A stretch of 64,000 nt of DNA from Streptococcus sp. HPH0090 (GTDB taxonomy: Bacteria > Bacillota > Bacilli > Lactobacillales > Streptococcaceae), in NCBI RefSeq assembly GCF_000411475.1, contig NZ_KE150464.1, positions 310,001-374,000 of the forward strand, read 5' to 3'. Of the stretch, positions 55,960-64,000 are shown in pieces. Position 1 is the first letter of the stretch; every line of letters starts with the position of its first letter. The position numbers and the translations under genes were made by a program. The notes beneath the pieces were generated by a model that ran no database searches, had not been told where the DNA came from, and saw only the letters and a list, made by a program, of their open reading frames with translations.

Positions 55960-56667
55960 TTGGAAAGTATTATATTTTTTATCTCTGTATTTTTAGCTGG
56001 GGTTTTATCGTTTTTCTCACCCTGCATATTTCCCTTGTTACCAGTCTATGCAGGTGTTTTGTTAGATGATCAAGAGCAGTCAAAGACATTTCGGTTTTTA
56101 GGTAAAGATGTTGCCTGGTCAGGATTAATTCGGACATTCTGTTTTATCGCAGGTATCTCTCTAATTTTCTTTATTCTAGGGTTTGGAGCAGGATTTCTCG
56201 GCAACTTACTCTATGCTGATTGGTTTCGTTATGTTATGGGTGGTATTATTATCATACTAGGATTACATCAGATGGAAATCCTTCATTTACGAAAATTAGA
56301 GTTCCAAAAAACAGTAAGATTTGATCAAAAACAGTCTAGTAAATATCTATCAGCCTTTCTATTAGGTATTAGCTTCAGCTTTGGTTGGACTCCATGTATT
56401 GGTCCAGTTTTAAGTTCAATTTTAGCATTAGCTGCCTCAGGAGGAAATGGAGCTCTTCAAGGGGCCTTATTAACCCTAGTTTATACTCTTGGAATGGCGC
56501 TTCCATTTTTAGTATTGGCCTTGGCATCAGGTCTCATCATGCCTTATTTTAGTAGAATTAAATCTCACCTACTCTTACTGAAAAGAATTGGTGGTTTACT
56601 AATTATTCTCATGGGAATTTTATTAATGTTGGGACAGTTAAATGTCTTATCCGGAATATTAGGATAA
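55960..56667 (+). CDS. ccdA: Cytochrome c biogenesis-type thiol transporter CcdA
   Basis: 235 residues, six spans. CcdA carries reducing power across the membrane to extracellular thioredoxin-like proteins. Visible: SFFSPCIFPLLPVYAG and GWTPCIGPVLSSIL, each with one redox Cys. The start is TTG at 55960 with GAAAGAAGG upstream; it directly follows the TAA of a five-codon frame (ATG 55942 to TAA 55959). It resembles the ccdA2-etrx2 pair of pneumococcus. Confidence 0.93.
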   Translation: MESIIFFISVFLAGVLSFFSPCIFPLLPVYAGVLLDDQEQSKTFRFLGKDVAWSGLIRTFCFIAGISLIFFILGFGAGFLGNLLYADWFRYVMGGIIIILGLHQMEILHLRKLEFQKTVRFDQKQSSKYLSAFLLGISFSFGWTPCIGPVLSSILALAASGGNGALQGALLTLVYTLGMALPFLVLALASGLIMPYFSRIKSHLLLLKRIGGLLIILMGILLMLGQLNVLSGILG

Positions 56668-56679
56668 AAGGAGTAATCT

Positions 56680-57243
56680 ATGAAAAAAACAATCTATTTT
56701 GGACTTAGTTTCTTATCTATCTTTCTTTTGATTGCTTGTGGCAAGGAAGAGAAGGAATCAAGTCAGGAAAATCAAACGAGTCAAACACAGCAACAAGCAA
56801 CGGTTAAACAAATAGCTGTAGGAGCAGAAGCGCCTGATTTTACGCTACAATCGATGGATGGAAAAGAAGTCAAACTATCTGATTTTAAAGGTAAAAAAGT
56901 TTATCTAAAATTCTGGGCTTCTTGGTGCGGACCATGTAAAAAAAGTATGCCAGAACTAATGGAACTTGCTGCAAAAGAAGATCGTGATTTTGAAATATTA
57001 TCTGTTATTGCACCAGGCCTTCAAGGTGAAAAAACCATAGACCAATTTCCAAAATGGTTTGAGGAGCAGGGCTATAAGGATATTCCTGTCCTATATGACA
57101 CCAAGGGGACAACCTTCCAAGCCTATCAGATTCGAAGCATTCCAACAGAATTTCTAATCGATTCAAATGGTAAAATTGCCAAAATCCAAATAGGTGCAAT
57201 TAGTAATGCAGATGCAGAAGCGGCGTTTGCACAAATGAATTAA
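56680..57243 (+). CDS. Thioredoxin-family lipoprotein (TlpA/ResA type; Etrx-like)
   Basis: 187 residues. Lipobox LIAC with lipid Cys20, a Ser/Gln-rich spacer, then a thioredoxin fold with WASWCGPCKKSMPEL (CGPC redox site) and SIPTEFLIDSNG containing the cis-Pro. It is fed electrons by CcdA and, as in pneumococcal Etrx proteins, is thought to reduce methionine sulfoxide reductase at the surface. It sits 12 bases after ccdA in one operon. Confidence 0.93.
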   Translation: MKKTIYFGLSFLSIFLLIACGKEEKESSQENQTSQTQQQATVKQIAVGAEAPDFTLQSMDGKEVKLSDFKGKKVYLKFWASWCGPCKKSMPELMELAAKEDRDFEILSVIAPGLQGEKTIDQFPKWFEEQGYKDIPVLYDTKGTTFQAYQIRSIPTEFLIDSNGKIAKIQIGAISNADAEAAFAQMN

Positions 57244-57250
57244 CGTTATA

Positions 57251-57291
57251 AAAAAATGTCTAGACTGTTTTGTCTAGACATTTCTTTTTTT
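57251..57291. terminator. Bidirectional terminator
   Basis: AAATGTCTAGAC pairs perfectly with GTCTAGACATTT around 6 bases; T-run one side and A-run the other. It serves the thioredoxin gene and the convergent ldh. Confidence 0.9.
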
Positions 57292-57306
57292 AAAAATTTA
57301 ATTGAA

Positions 57307-58341
<1,035 letters not shown>

Positions 58342-58394
58342 TCATTCTATCACTTTTGCTAAGCTTTGTCACGGATATACCTTCGGGATAAATA

Positions 58395-58409
58395 TGTAAA
58401 CGTTTTACA
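58395..58409. promoter_or_regulatory. Near-palindromic site between ldh and gyrA
   Basis: TGTAAACGTTTTACA. It fits the cre pattern with one mismatch, and more loosely a Rex site. It lies upstream of the ldh -35 and could affect either gene. Confidence 0.4.
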
Positions 58410-58442
58410 CGTGTTGTTAAACTGTAAAATAGTCCAAACTAT

Positions 58443-58450
58443 GGTATAAT
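58443..58450 (+). promoter_or_regulatory. gyrA promoter, extended -10
   Basis: TGG followed by TATAAT (58445-58450), 38 bases before the gyrA ATG. Confidence 0.6.
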
Positions 58451-58487
58451 ATATGTAATTACTAATAGTGAAATGAGGCATTTGTTA

Positions 58488-60956
58488 ATGCAAGATAAAA
58501 ATTTAGTGAATGTCAATCTGACCAAGGAGATGAAGACTAGCTTTATCGACTACGCCATGAGTGTAATCGTATCGCGTGCTCTTCCTGATGTTCGTGATGG
58601 GTTGAAACCTGTTCATCGTCGTATTTTGTACGGAATGAACGAATTAGGAGTTACGCCTGATAAACCTCATAAGAAATCTGCCCGTATTACAGGGGACGTA
58701 ATGGGTAAATACCACCCACACGGGGACTCATCTATCTATGAAGCTATGGTTCGTATGGCACAATGGTGGAGTTATCGTTACATGCTTGTTGACGGGCATG
58801 GGAACTTTGGTTCCATGGATGGTGATGGAGCTGCCGCTCAACGTTATACTGAGGCTCGAATGAGTAAAATTGCTCTTGAAATGCTTCGTGATATCAATAA
58901 AAACACGGTCGATTTTGCTGATAACTATGATGCCAATGAACGTGAACCGTTAGTTTTGCCAGCTCGATTCCCAAATCTTTTGGTCAATGGCGCTACAGGT
59001 ATCGCTGTTGGTATGGCAACCAATATTCCACCACACAACTTGGGTGAAACAATTGATGCCGTTAAACTAGTTATGGACAATCCAGAAGTTACAACCAAGG
59101 AACTGATGGAAGTTCTTCCTGGTCCAGACTTCCCAACTGGTGCTCTAGTTATGGGGAAATCAGGTATTCACAAAGCTTACGAAACCGGGAAAGGTTCCAT
59201 TGTTCTTCGTTCTCGTACAGAAATCGAAGAAACAAAAACTGGTCGTGAACGTATTGTTGTTACTGAATTCCCATACATGGTTAACAAGACTAAGGTACAT
59301 GAGCATATTGTGCGTTTGGTTCAAGAAAAACGTATTGAAGGCATTACAGCTGTACGTGATGAATCGAACCGTGAAGGTGTTCGCTTTATTATCGAAGTGA
59401 AACGTGATGCATCTGCCAATGTTATTTTGAATAACTTGTTCAAGATGACTCAGATGCAAACTAGCTTTGGTTTTAACATGTTGGCTATCCAAAATGGTGT
59501 TCCAAAGATTCTCTCTCTTCGTCAAATCTTAGATGCTTATATTGAACACCAAAAAGAAGTGGTGACTCGACGCACTCAATTTGATAAAGAAAAAGCTGAA
59601 GCTCGTGCTCATATCTTGGAAGGTTTGCTGATTGCACTAGACCACATCGACGAAGTTATTCGTATTATCCGTGCCAGTGAAACTGATGAAGAGGCCCAAG
59701 CAGAATTGATGAGTAAGTTCAAGCTTTCTGAACGTCAAAGTCAAGCCATTCTCGACATGCGTCTCCGTCGCTTGACTGGTTTGGAACGTGATAAGATTCA
59801 ATCTGAGTATGATGACCTGATTGCTTTGATTGCTGATTTAGCTGATATTCTTGCAAAACCAGAACGCGTAGCACAAATCATCAAAGAAGAACTAGATGAA
59901 GTCAAACGTAAGTTTAATGATAAACGTCGTACAGAATTGATGGTTGGTGAAGTCTTGACACTTGAAGATGAAGATTTGATTGAAGAGTCTGATGTTCTCA
60001 TTACTCTATCCAATAAAGGCTACATTAAACGTTTAGACCAGGACGAGTTTACAGCTCAAAGACGTGGTGGACGTGGTGTTCAAGGTACTGGTGTTAAGGA
60101 TGATGATTTTGTTCGTGAGCTTGTTTCTACTAGCACCCACGATCACTTACTCTTCTTTACCAACAAAGGACGAGTTTATCGACTAAAAGGGTATGAAATT
60201 CCTGAATATGGCCGTACAGCCAAAGGTCTGCCTGTCGTAAACCTCTTGAAATTAGATGAAGGTGAGAGTATCCAAACCATCATCAACGTAGAATCAGAAC
60301 GTAGTGACGATGCTTACCTCTTCTTTACAACTCGAGCAGGTATCGTTAAGAGAACCAGCGTCAAAGAATTTGCAAATATTCGTCAAAATGGTCTCAAAGC
60401 CTTGAATTTGAAAGATGAGGATGAATTGATTAATGTTCTCCTTACTCAAGAAGATACTGACATCATCATCGGTACTAAATTAGGCTATGCAGTTCGATTC
60501 AATCAATCTTCAGTACGTAGTATGAGCCGTAGCGCCACAGGTGTTAAAGGGGTAAACCTTCGTGAAGGTGATGCTGTAGTTGGTGCACGAGTGATAACTG
60601 ACCAGGACGAAGTTCTTATCATTACTGAGAAAGGATACGGTAAGCGTACAGTTGCTACTGAATATCCAACTAAAGGTCGTGCTGGTAAAGGTATGAAAAC
60701 CGCTAATATTACTGATAAAAACGGTCAACTTGCCGGTCTACTTACAGTAAAAGGTGACGAAGACTTGATGGTCATCACAGACACTGGTGTTATGATTCGA
60801 ACAAATGTTGCCAATATTTCACAAACTGGACGCTCTACTATGGGAGTGAAAGTAATGCGTCTAGATGAAAATGCTAAGATTGTAACCTTTACAACAGTTG
60901 CAGCAGCAGAGAAGGAAGAAGTTGAGGCAGAAAACGAAACAGAAAGTGAAGAATAA
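58488..60956 (+). CDS. gyrA: DNA gyrase subunit A
   Basis: 822 residues. GyrA cuts and rejoins DNA during negative supercoiling. Visible: [20 protein letters not shown], the quinolone region [11 protein letters not shown] with Ser81 and Glu85 both wild type, catalytic Tyr120 ([10 protein letters not shown]), the GyrA-box region QRRGGRG, and six beta-propeller repeats, then an acidic C-terminal tail. The start at 58488 has GAGG upstream; the earlier ATG at 58473 has no ribosome site. The stop overlaps the srtA start (taATG). Confidence 0.99.
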   Translation: MQDKNLVNVNLTKEMKTSFIDYAMSVIVSRALPDVRDGLKPVHRRILYGMNELGVTPDKPHKKSARITGDVMGKYHPHGDSSIYEAMVRMAQWWSYRYMLVDGHGNFGSMDGDGAAAQRYTEARMSKIALEMLRDINKNTVDFADNYDANEREPLVLPARFPNLLVNGATGIAVGMATNIPPHNLGETIDAVKLVMDNPEVTTKELMEVLPGPDFPTGALVMGKSGIHKAYETGKGSIVLRSRTEIEETKTGRERIVVTEFPYMVNKTKVHEHIVRLVQEKRIEGITAVRDESNREGVRFIIEVKRDASANVILNNLFKMTQMQTSFGFNMLAIQNGVPKILSLRQILDAYIEHQKEVVTRRTQFDKEKAEARAHILEGLLIALDHIDEVIRIIRASETDEEAQAELMSKFKLSERQSQAILDMRLRRLTGLERDKIQSEYDDLIALIADLADILAKPERVAQIIKEELDEVKRKFNDKRRTELMVGEVLTLEDEDLIEESDVLITLSNKGYIKRLDQDEFTAQRRGGRGVQGTGVKDDDFVRELVSTSTHDHLLFFTNKGRVYRLKGYEIPEYGRTAKGLPVVNLLKLDEGESIQTIINVESERSDDAYLFFTTRAGIVKRTSVKEFANIRQNGLKALNLKDEDELINVLLTQEDTDIIIGTKLGYAVRFNQSSVRSMSRSATGVKGVNLREGDAVVGARVITDQDEVLIITEKGYGKRTVATEYPTKGRAGKGMKTANITDKNGQLAGLLTVKGDEDLMVITDTGVMIRTNVANISQTGRSTMGVKVMRLDENAKIVTFTTVAAAEKEEVEAENETESEE

Positions 60957-61702
60957 TGTCTCGAAAAAGAACTAAAAATAAAAAGAATAAGCGTAAGAAT
61001 CTGCTGATTAATATTTTGGCTGGCTTTCTAATCCTTTTGTCTCTAGCCTTGATTTTTAATTCGCAGATCCGTAATATTTTCATGGTATGGAATACGAATA
61101 AGTATCAAGTTAGTCAAGTTTCAAAAGAGAAACTCGAAGAAAACAACGATGCAAAAGGAAATTTCGATTTTAATTCTGTTAAGGCTATCTCTTCTGAAGC
61201 AGTTTTATCAGCACAATGGGATGCACAGCAGTTGCCAGTTATAGGTGGAATTGCAGTTCCTGAAGTAGAAATCAACTTGCCAATCTTTAAAGGTTTGGAC
61301 AATGTAAACTTGTTCTACGGAGCAGGAACGATGAAACCAGACCAAAAAATGGGTGAGGGCAATTATTCTTTAGCTAGCCACCATATCTTTACAGCTGAGA
61401 ATGCAAGTCAAATGCTTTTCTCACCATTGGTTAATGCTAAAGAAGGGATGAAGATTTATTTGACTGATAAAGATAAAGTCTATACCTACGATATTCGTGA
61501 AGTGAAACATGTGACACCAGATCGTGTTGATGAAATTGATGATCGTGAAGGTATTAATGAAATTACCTTAGTAACTTGTGTGGACTACAATGCTACTGAA
61601 CGGATTATCGTAAAAGGAGATTTAAAAGATATCAAACCTTATTCAGAAACTCCGTCAGATGTAATAGCTGCATTTAATAAACCTTATAAACAAAGATATT
61701 AA
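60956..61702 (+). CDS. srtA: Class A sortase
   Basis: 248 residues. SrtA anchors LPXTG surface proteins to the cell wall. Visible: a basic N-terminus, one membrane anchor (about residues 16-35), and the catalytic trio His142 (ASHHIF), Cys208 (TLVTCVDYN) and Arg216 (TERIIVKGD). It overlaps gyrA by one base, the conserved streptococcal arrangement. Confidence 0.97.
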   Translation: MSRKRTKNKKNKRKNLLINILAGFLILLSLALIFNSQIRNIFMVWNTNKYQVSQVSKEKLEENNDAKGNFDFNSVKAISSEAVLSAQWDAQQLPVIGGIAVPEVEINLPIFKGLDNVNLFYGAGTMKPDQKMGEGNYSLASHHIFTAENASQMLFSPLVNAKEGMKIYLTDKDKVYTYDIREVKHVTPDRVDEIDDREGINEITLVTCVDYNATERIIVKGDLKDIKPYSETPSDVIAAFNKPYKQRY

Positions 61703-61717
61703 TCAGTAAGATTGAAG

Positions 61718-61752
61718 AAAAGGCTTCGCTAGAGATAGCGAGTCTTTTTTCT
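61718..61752 (+). terminator. gyrA-srtA terminator
   Basis: AAGGCTTCGCTA pairs in part with TAGCGAGTCTTTT around GAGA, followed by T. Confidence 0.8.
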
Positions 61753-61807
61753 TGTAGATTTCAGAAAATAGATTAGGTAAAGACTTTTCAATTCCTCCAA
61801 AAAGTAG

Positions 61808-61829
61808 TATAATGTTTCTATTATAGAAA
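61808..61829 (+). promoter_or_regulatory. asd promoter with a palindrome at the start site
   Basis: TATAAT (61808-61813) followed by the perfect palindrome TTTCTAT-T-ATAGAAA (61815-61829), which spans the expected transcript start near 61820. Confidence 0.5.
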
Positions 61830-61858
61830 TTTTTAGAAAATTCCAAAAGAGGTTTGTT

Positions 61859-62935
61859 ATGGGATACACAGTTGCTGTTGTCGGTGCTACAGGTGCCGTT
61901 GGTGCTCAAATGATCAAAATGTTGGAAGAATCAACTCTTCCAATCGATAAGATTCGTTACCTTGCGTCTGCACGTTCTGCAGGAAAGGTCTTGCAATTCA
62001 AAGGTCAAGATGTGACGATTGAAGAAACAACAGAAGATGCTTTTGAAGGGGTTGACATTGCTCTCTTCTCAGCTGGTGGATCAACTTCTGCAAAATATGC
62101 ACCTTATGCTGTTAAAGCAGGGGCAGTTGTTGTAGATAACACTTCTTACTTCCGTCAAAATCCTGATGTACCTTTGGTAGTGCCTGAAGTGAACGCCCAC
62201 GCTCTTGATGCTCACAACGGAATCATCTCTTGTCCAAACTGTTCAACGATTCAAATGATGGTTGCTCTTGAGCCTGTTCGTCAAAAATGGGGCTTGGATC
62301 GTATCATCGTATCAACTTATCAAGCAGTTTCAGGTGCTGGTATGGGAGCAATTCTTGAAACTCAACGTGAGCTTCGTGAAGTCTTAAATGATGGAGTTAA
62401 CCCACGTGATGTTAAATCAGAAATCTTACCTTCAGGTGGAGATAAGAAACACTATCCAATCGCCTTCAACGCTCTTCCACAAATTGATGTCTTCACAGAT
62501 AATGACTACACATACGAAGAAATGAAGATGACAAACGAAACTAAGAAAATCATGGAAGACGATAGCATTGCCGTTTCAGCAACTTGCGTACGTATTCCAG
62601 TTTTGTCAGCTCACTCTGAGTCTGTTTATATTGAAACAAAAGAAGTAGCCCCAATCGAAGAAGTGAAAGCTGCTATTGCTGCCTTCCCAGGTGCCGTCCT
62701 TGAAGACGATGTTGCTCACCAAATCTATCCTCAAGCTGTTAATGCTGTAGGTTCACGCGATACTTTCGTTGGACGTATCCGCAAAGACCTGGATGCTGAA
62801 AAAGGAATCCATATGTGGGTAGTTTCTGATAACCTCCTTAAAGGTGCCGCTTGGAATTCAGTCCAAATCGCAGAAACACTTCACGAACGTGGTTTGGTTC
62901 GCCCAACAGCTGAATTAAAATTTGAATTGAAATAA
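61859..62935 (+). CDS. asd: Aspartate-semialdehyde dehydrogenase
   Basis: 358 residues. It makes aspartate semialdehyde, the branch point to lysine/DAP, threonine and methionine. Visible: NADP motif [13 protein letters not shown], the catalytic Cys128 in [10 protein letters not shown], and [13 protein letters not shown] and [10 protein letters not shown] with the His used in hydride transfer. It is followed by dapA, which uses its product. Confidence 0.97.
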   Translation: MGYTVAVVGATGAVGAQMIKMLEESTLPIDKIRYLASARSAGKVLQFKGQDVTIEETTEDAFEGVDIALFSAGGSTSAKYAPYAVKAGAVVVDNTSYFRQNPDVPLVVPEVNAHALDAHNGIISCPNCSTIQMMVALEPVRQKWGLDRIIVSTYQAVSGAGMGAILETQRELREVLNDGVNPRDVKSEILPSGGDKKHYPIAFNALPQIDVFTDNDYTYEEMKMTNETKKIMEDDSIAVSATCVRIPVLSAHSESVYIETKEVAPIEEVKAAIAAFPGAVLEDDVAHQIYPQAVNAVGSRDTFVGRIRKDLDAEKGIHMWVVSDNLLKGAAWNSVQIAETLHERGLVRPTAELKFELK

Positions 62936-62940
62936 CATGT

Positions 62941-62966
62941 TGGAGTTCGTTTGAACTCCTTCTTTA
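62941..62966 (+). terminator. Weak hairpin between asd and dapA
   Basis: GGAGTTC pairs with GAACTCC around a 4-base loop; the following T-run is interrupted (TTCTTT). It may be a partial terminator that lowers dapA output. Confidence 0.55.
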
Positions 62967-62986
62967 AAATAGAGAGGAATTATTGT

Positions 62987-63922
62987 ATGTCTTATCAAGA
63001 TTTAAAAGATTGTAAAATTATTACAGCTTTTATTACTCCTTTTCATGAAGATGGCTCTATCAATTTCGATGCTATTCCAAATTTAATTGAACACTTATTG
63101 GCACATCATACAGATGGAATTCTCTTAGCAGGTACAACTGCTGAGAGTCCAACCCTAACTCACGATGAGGAGTTGCAGTTGTTTGCGGCTGTACAAAAGG
63201 TTGTTAACGGCCGTGTTCCTTTAATTGCGGGTGTTGGTACTAACGATACTCGCGACTCTATCGAGTTCGTCAAAGAAGTAGCAGAATTTGGCGGTTTTGC
63301 AGCTGGTCTTGCGATTGTTCCTTACTACAATAAACCATCTCAAGAAGGTATGTACCAACACTTTAAAGCCATTGCAGACGCATCTGATTTGCCAATTATT
63401 ATCTATAACATCCCAGGTCGTGTGGTTGTTGAAATGACTCCAGATACCTTGCTTCGTTTGGCGGAACATCCAAATATTATCGGTGTCAAAGAATGTACTA
63501 GTCTTGCCAATATGGCTTACTTGATTGAGCATAAGCCTGAAGAATTTTTGGTTTACACTGGTGAAGATGGGGATGCTTTCCATGCTATGAATCTTGGTGC
63601 TGACGGTGTAATTTCTGTTGCTTCTCATACGAATGGTGATGAAATGCATGAAATGTTCACTGCAATTGAAGAGAGTGATATGAAGAAGGCAGCAGCAATT
63701 CAACGTAAATTTATTCCTAAAGTCAATGCTCTTTTCTCATACCCAAGTCCTGCACCTGTTAAGGCAGTTCTCAACTATATGGGATTTGAAGCTGGTCCAA
63801 CGCGCCTCCCATTGGTTCCTGCGCCGGAAGAAGATGCTAAACGCATTATCAAGGTTGTTATTGACGGAGATTACGAAGCAACTAAAGCGACTGTTACTGG
63901 AGTTCTTCGACCTGATTACTAA
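62987..63922 (+). CDS. dapA: 4-hydroxy-tetrahydrodipicolinate synthase
   Basis: 311 residues. It condenses pyruvate with aspartate semialdehyde, starting DAP/lysine synthesis for the cell wall. Visible: [10 protein letters not shown], the [13 protein letters not shown]yr motif and the Schiff-base Lys in GVKECTS. Start at 62987 has AGAGAGGAA upstream; the longer frame lacks one. Pathway partner of asd upstream. Confidence 0.98.
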   Translation: MSYQDLKDCKIITAFITPFHEDGSINFDAIPNLIEHLLAHHTDGILLAGTTAESPTLTHDEELQLFAAVQKVVNGRVPLIAGVGTNDTRDSIEFVKEVAEFGGFAAGLAIVPYYNKPSQEGMYQHFKAIADASDLPIIIYNIPGRVVVEMTPDTLLRLAEHPNIIGVKECTSLANMAYLIEHKPEEFLVYTGEDGDAFHAMNLGADGVISVASHTNGDEMHEMFTAIEESDMKKAAAIQRKFIPKVNALFSYPSPAPVKAVLNYMGFEAGPTRLPLVPAPEEDAKRIIKVVIDGDYEATKATVTGVLRPDY

Positions 63923-63941
63923 CATAACAAAGATAAATAGA

Positions 63942-63980
63942 AACTTCCTAACAAGTCAAATTGTTGGGAGTTTTTTTCTT
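63942..63980 (+). terminator. dapA terminator
   Basis: AACTTCCTAACAA pairs with TTGTTGGGAGTT (wobbles), followed by a long T-tract that leads into a CIN box. Confidence 0.85.
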
Positions 63981-63984
63981 TTTC

Positions 63985-63992
63985 TACGAATA
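63985..63992 (+). promoter_or_regulatory. CIN box (ComX/SigX promoter) at the window end
   Basis: Perfect TACGAATA preceded by the T-tract TTTTTTTCTTTTTC. It predicts a late competence gene starting just beyond the window. Confidence 0.8.
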
Positions 63993-64000
63993 GATAAATA

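Noticed and set aside
63221..63703. Open frame of 160 codons antisense to dapA
   Set aside because: Lies inside a certain gene with no ribosome site.

Overview
The window is a 64 kb stretch of a low-GC Firmicute chromosome, almost certainly a Streptococcus of the mitis group. Grounds: the atpEBFHAGDC order, a ComX-type CIN box before comEA, a Pde2/flavodoxin/chorismate mutase/double crcB/rplS block, gyrA-srtA, an MurA2-type enolpyruvyl transferase, and protein sequences that read like pneumococcal orthologues without being identical. Species cannot be fixed by eye. No rRNA, CRISPR array, insertion sequence or complete prophage was seen.

Layout. 1-5.7 kb: the end of sufB, an unknown protein, an amino-acid permease, a D,D-carboxypeptidase (minus strand) and an AI-2E-family membrane protein. 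5.9-16.3 kb: tuf, then a replication/RNA block (tmk, holB, yabA, rsmI), a lipoprotein, trmFO, pyrH-frr, cvfB-yozE and phoH. 16.3-22.2 kb: ald on the minus strand, the competence operon comEA-comEC, a U32-family tRNA hydroxylase and a CHY zinc-finger protein. 22.4-28.8 kb: the complete F1Fo ATPase operon with a cre-like site next to its promoter. 28.8-37.4 kb: a lactonase, a second AI-2E-type protein with a TPR protein, DegV, HU, L31, Pde2, flavodoxin, chorismate mutase, two CrcB subunits and L19.

37.4-44.7 kb is the accessory part. It starts at tRNA-Arg(CCT). A 73-bp copy of the tRNA 3' end plus its terminator recurs 4,169 bp downstream, so the two copies bracket a cassette: one membrane protein, a run of immunity-like genes sharing a recurring module, a 50-codon toxin-tail fragment directly abutting its presumed immunity gene, and a nonsense-broken immunity gene. 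Beyond the right repeat lie two tandem lipoprotein genes, one frameshifted, and two unknown membrane proteins. This looks like a graveyard or reservoir of polymorphic-toxin immunity genes and is the most interesting segment.

44.7-64 kb returns to core genes: Cof phosphatase and HD hydrolase (minus), a DUF1934 protein, a GAGGCTGGGAC-type intergenic repeat, a DEAD-family helicase and an oxidoreductase (minus), a YoaK protein, rplU-prp-rpmA with a long structured leader, murA2-GNAT-CBS regulator-map, the ccdA/thioredoxin lipoprotein redox pair, ldh (minus), gyrA-srtA and asd-dapA. The window ends in a second CIN box, so another competence gene probably follows just outside.

Two regulatory patterns stand out. 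Many promoters are extended -10 type (TGn before TATAAT or TAAAAT). Both convincing CIN boxes sit directly after the T-tract of a terminator hairpin, which supplies the T-rich element of the competence promoter. All assignments are from reading the sequence; no database search was run.
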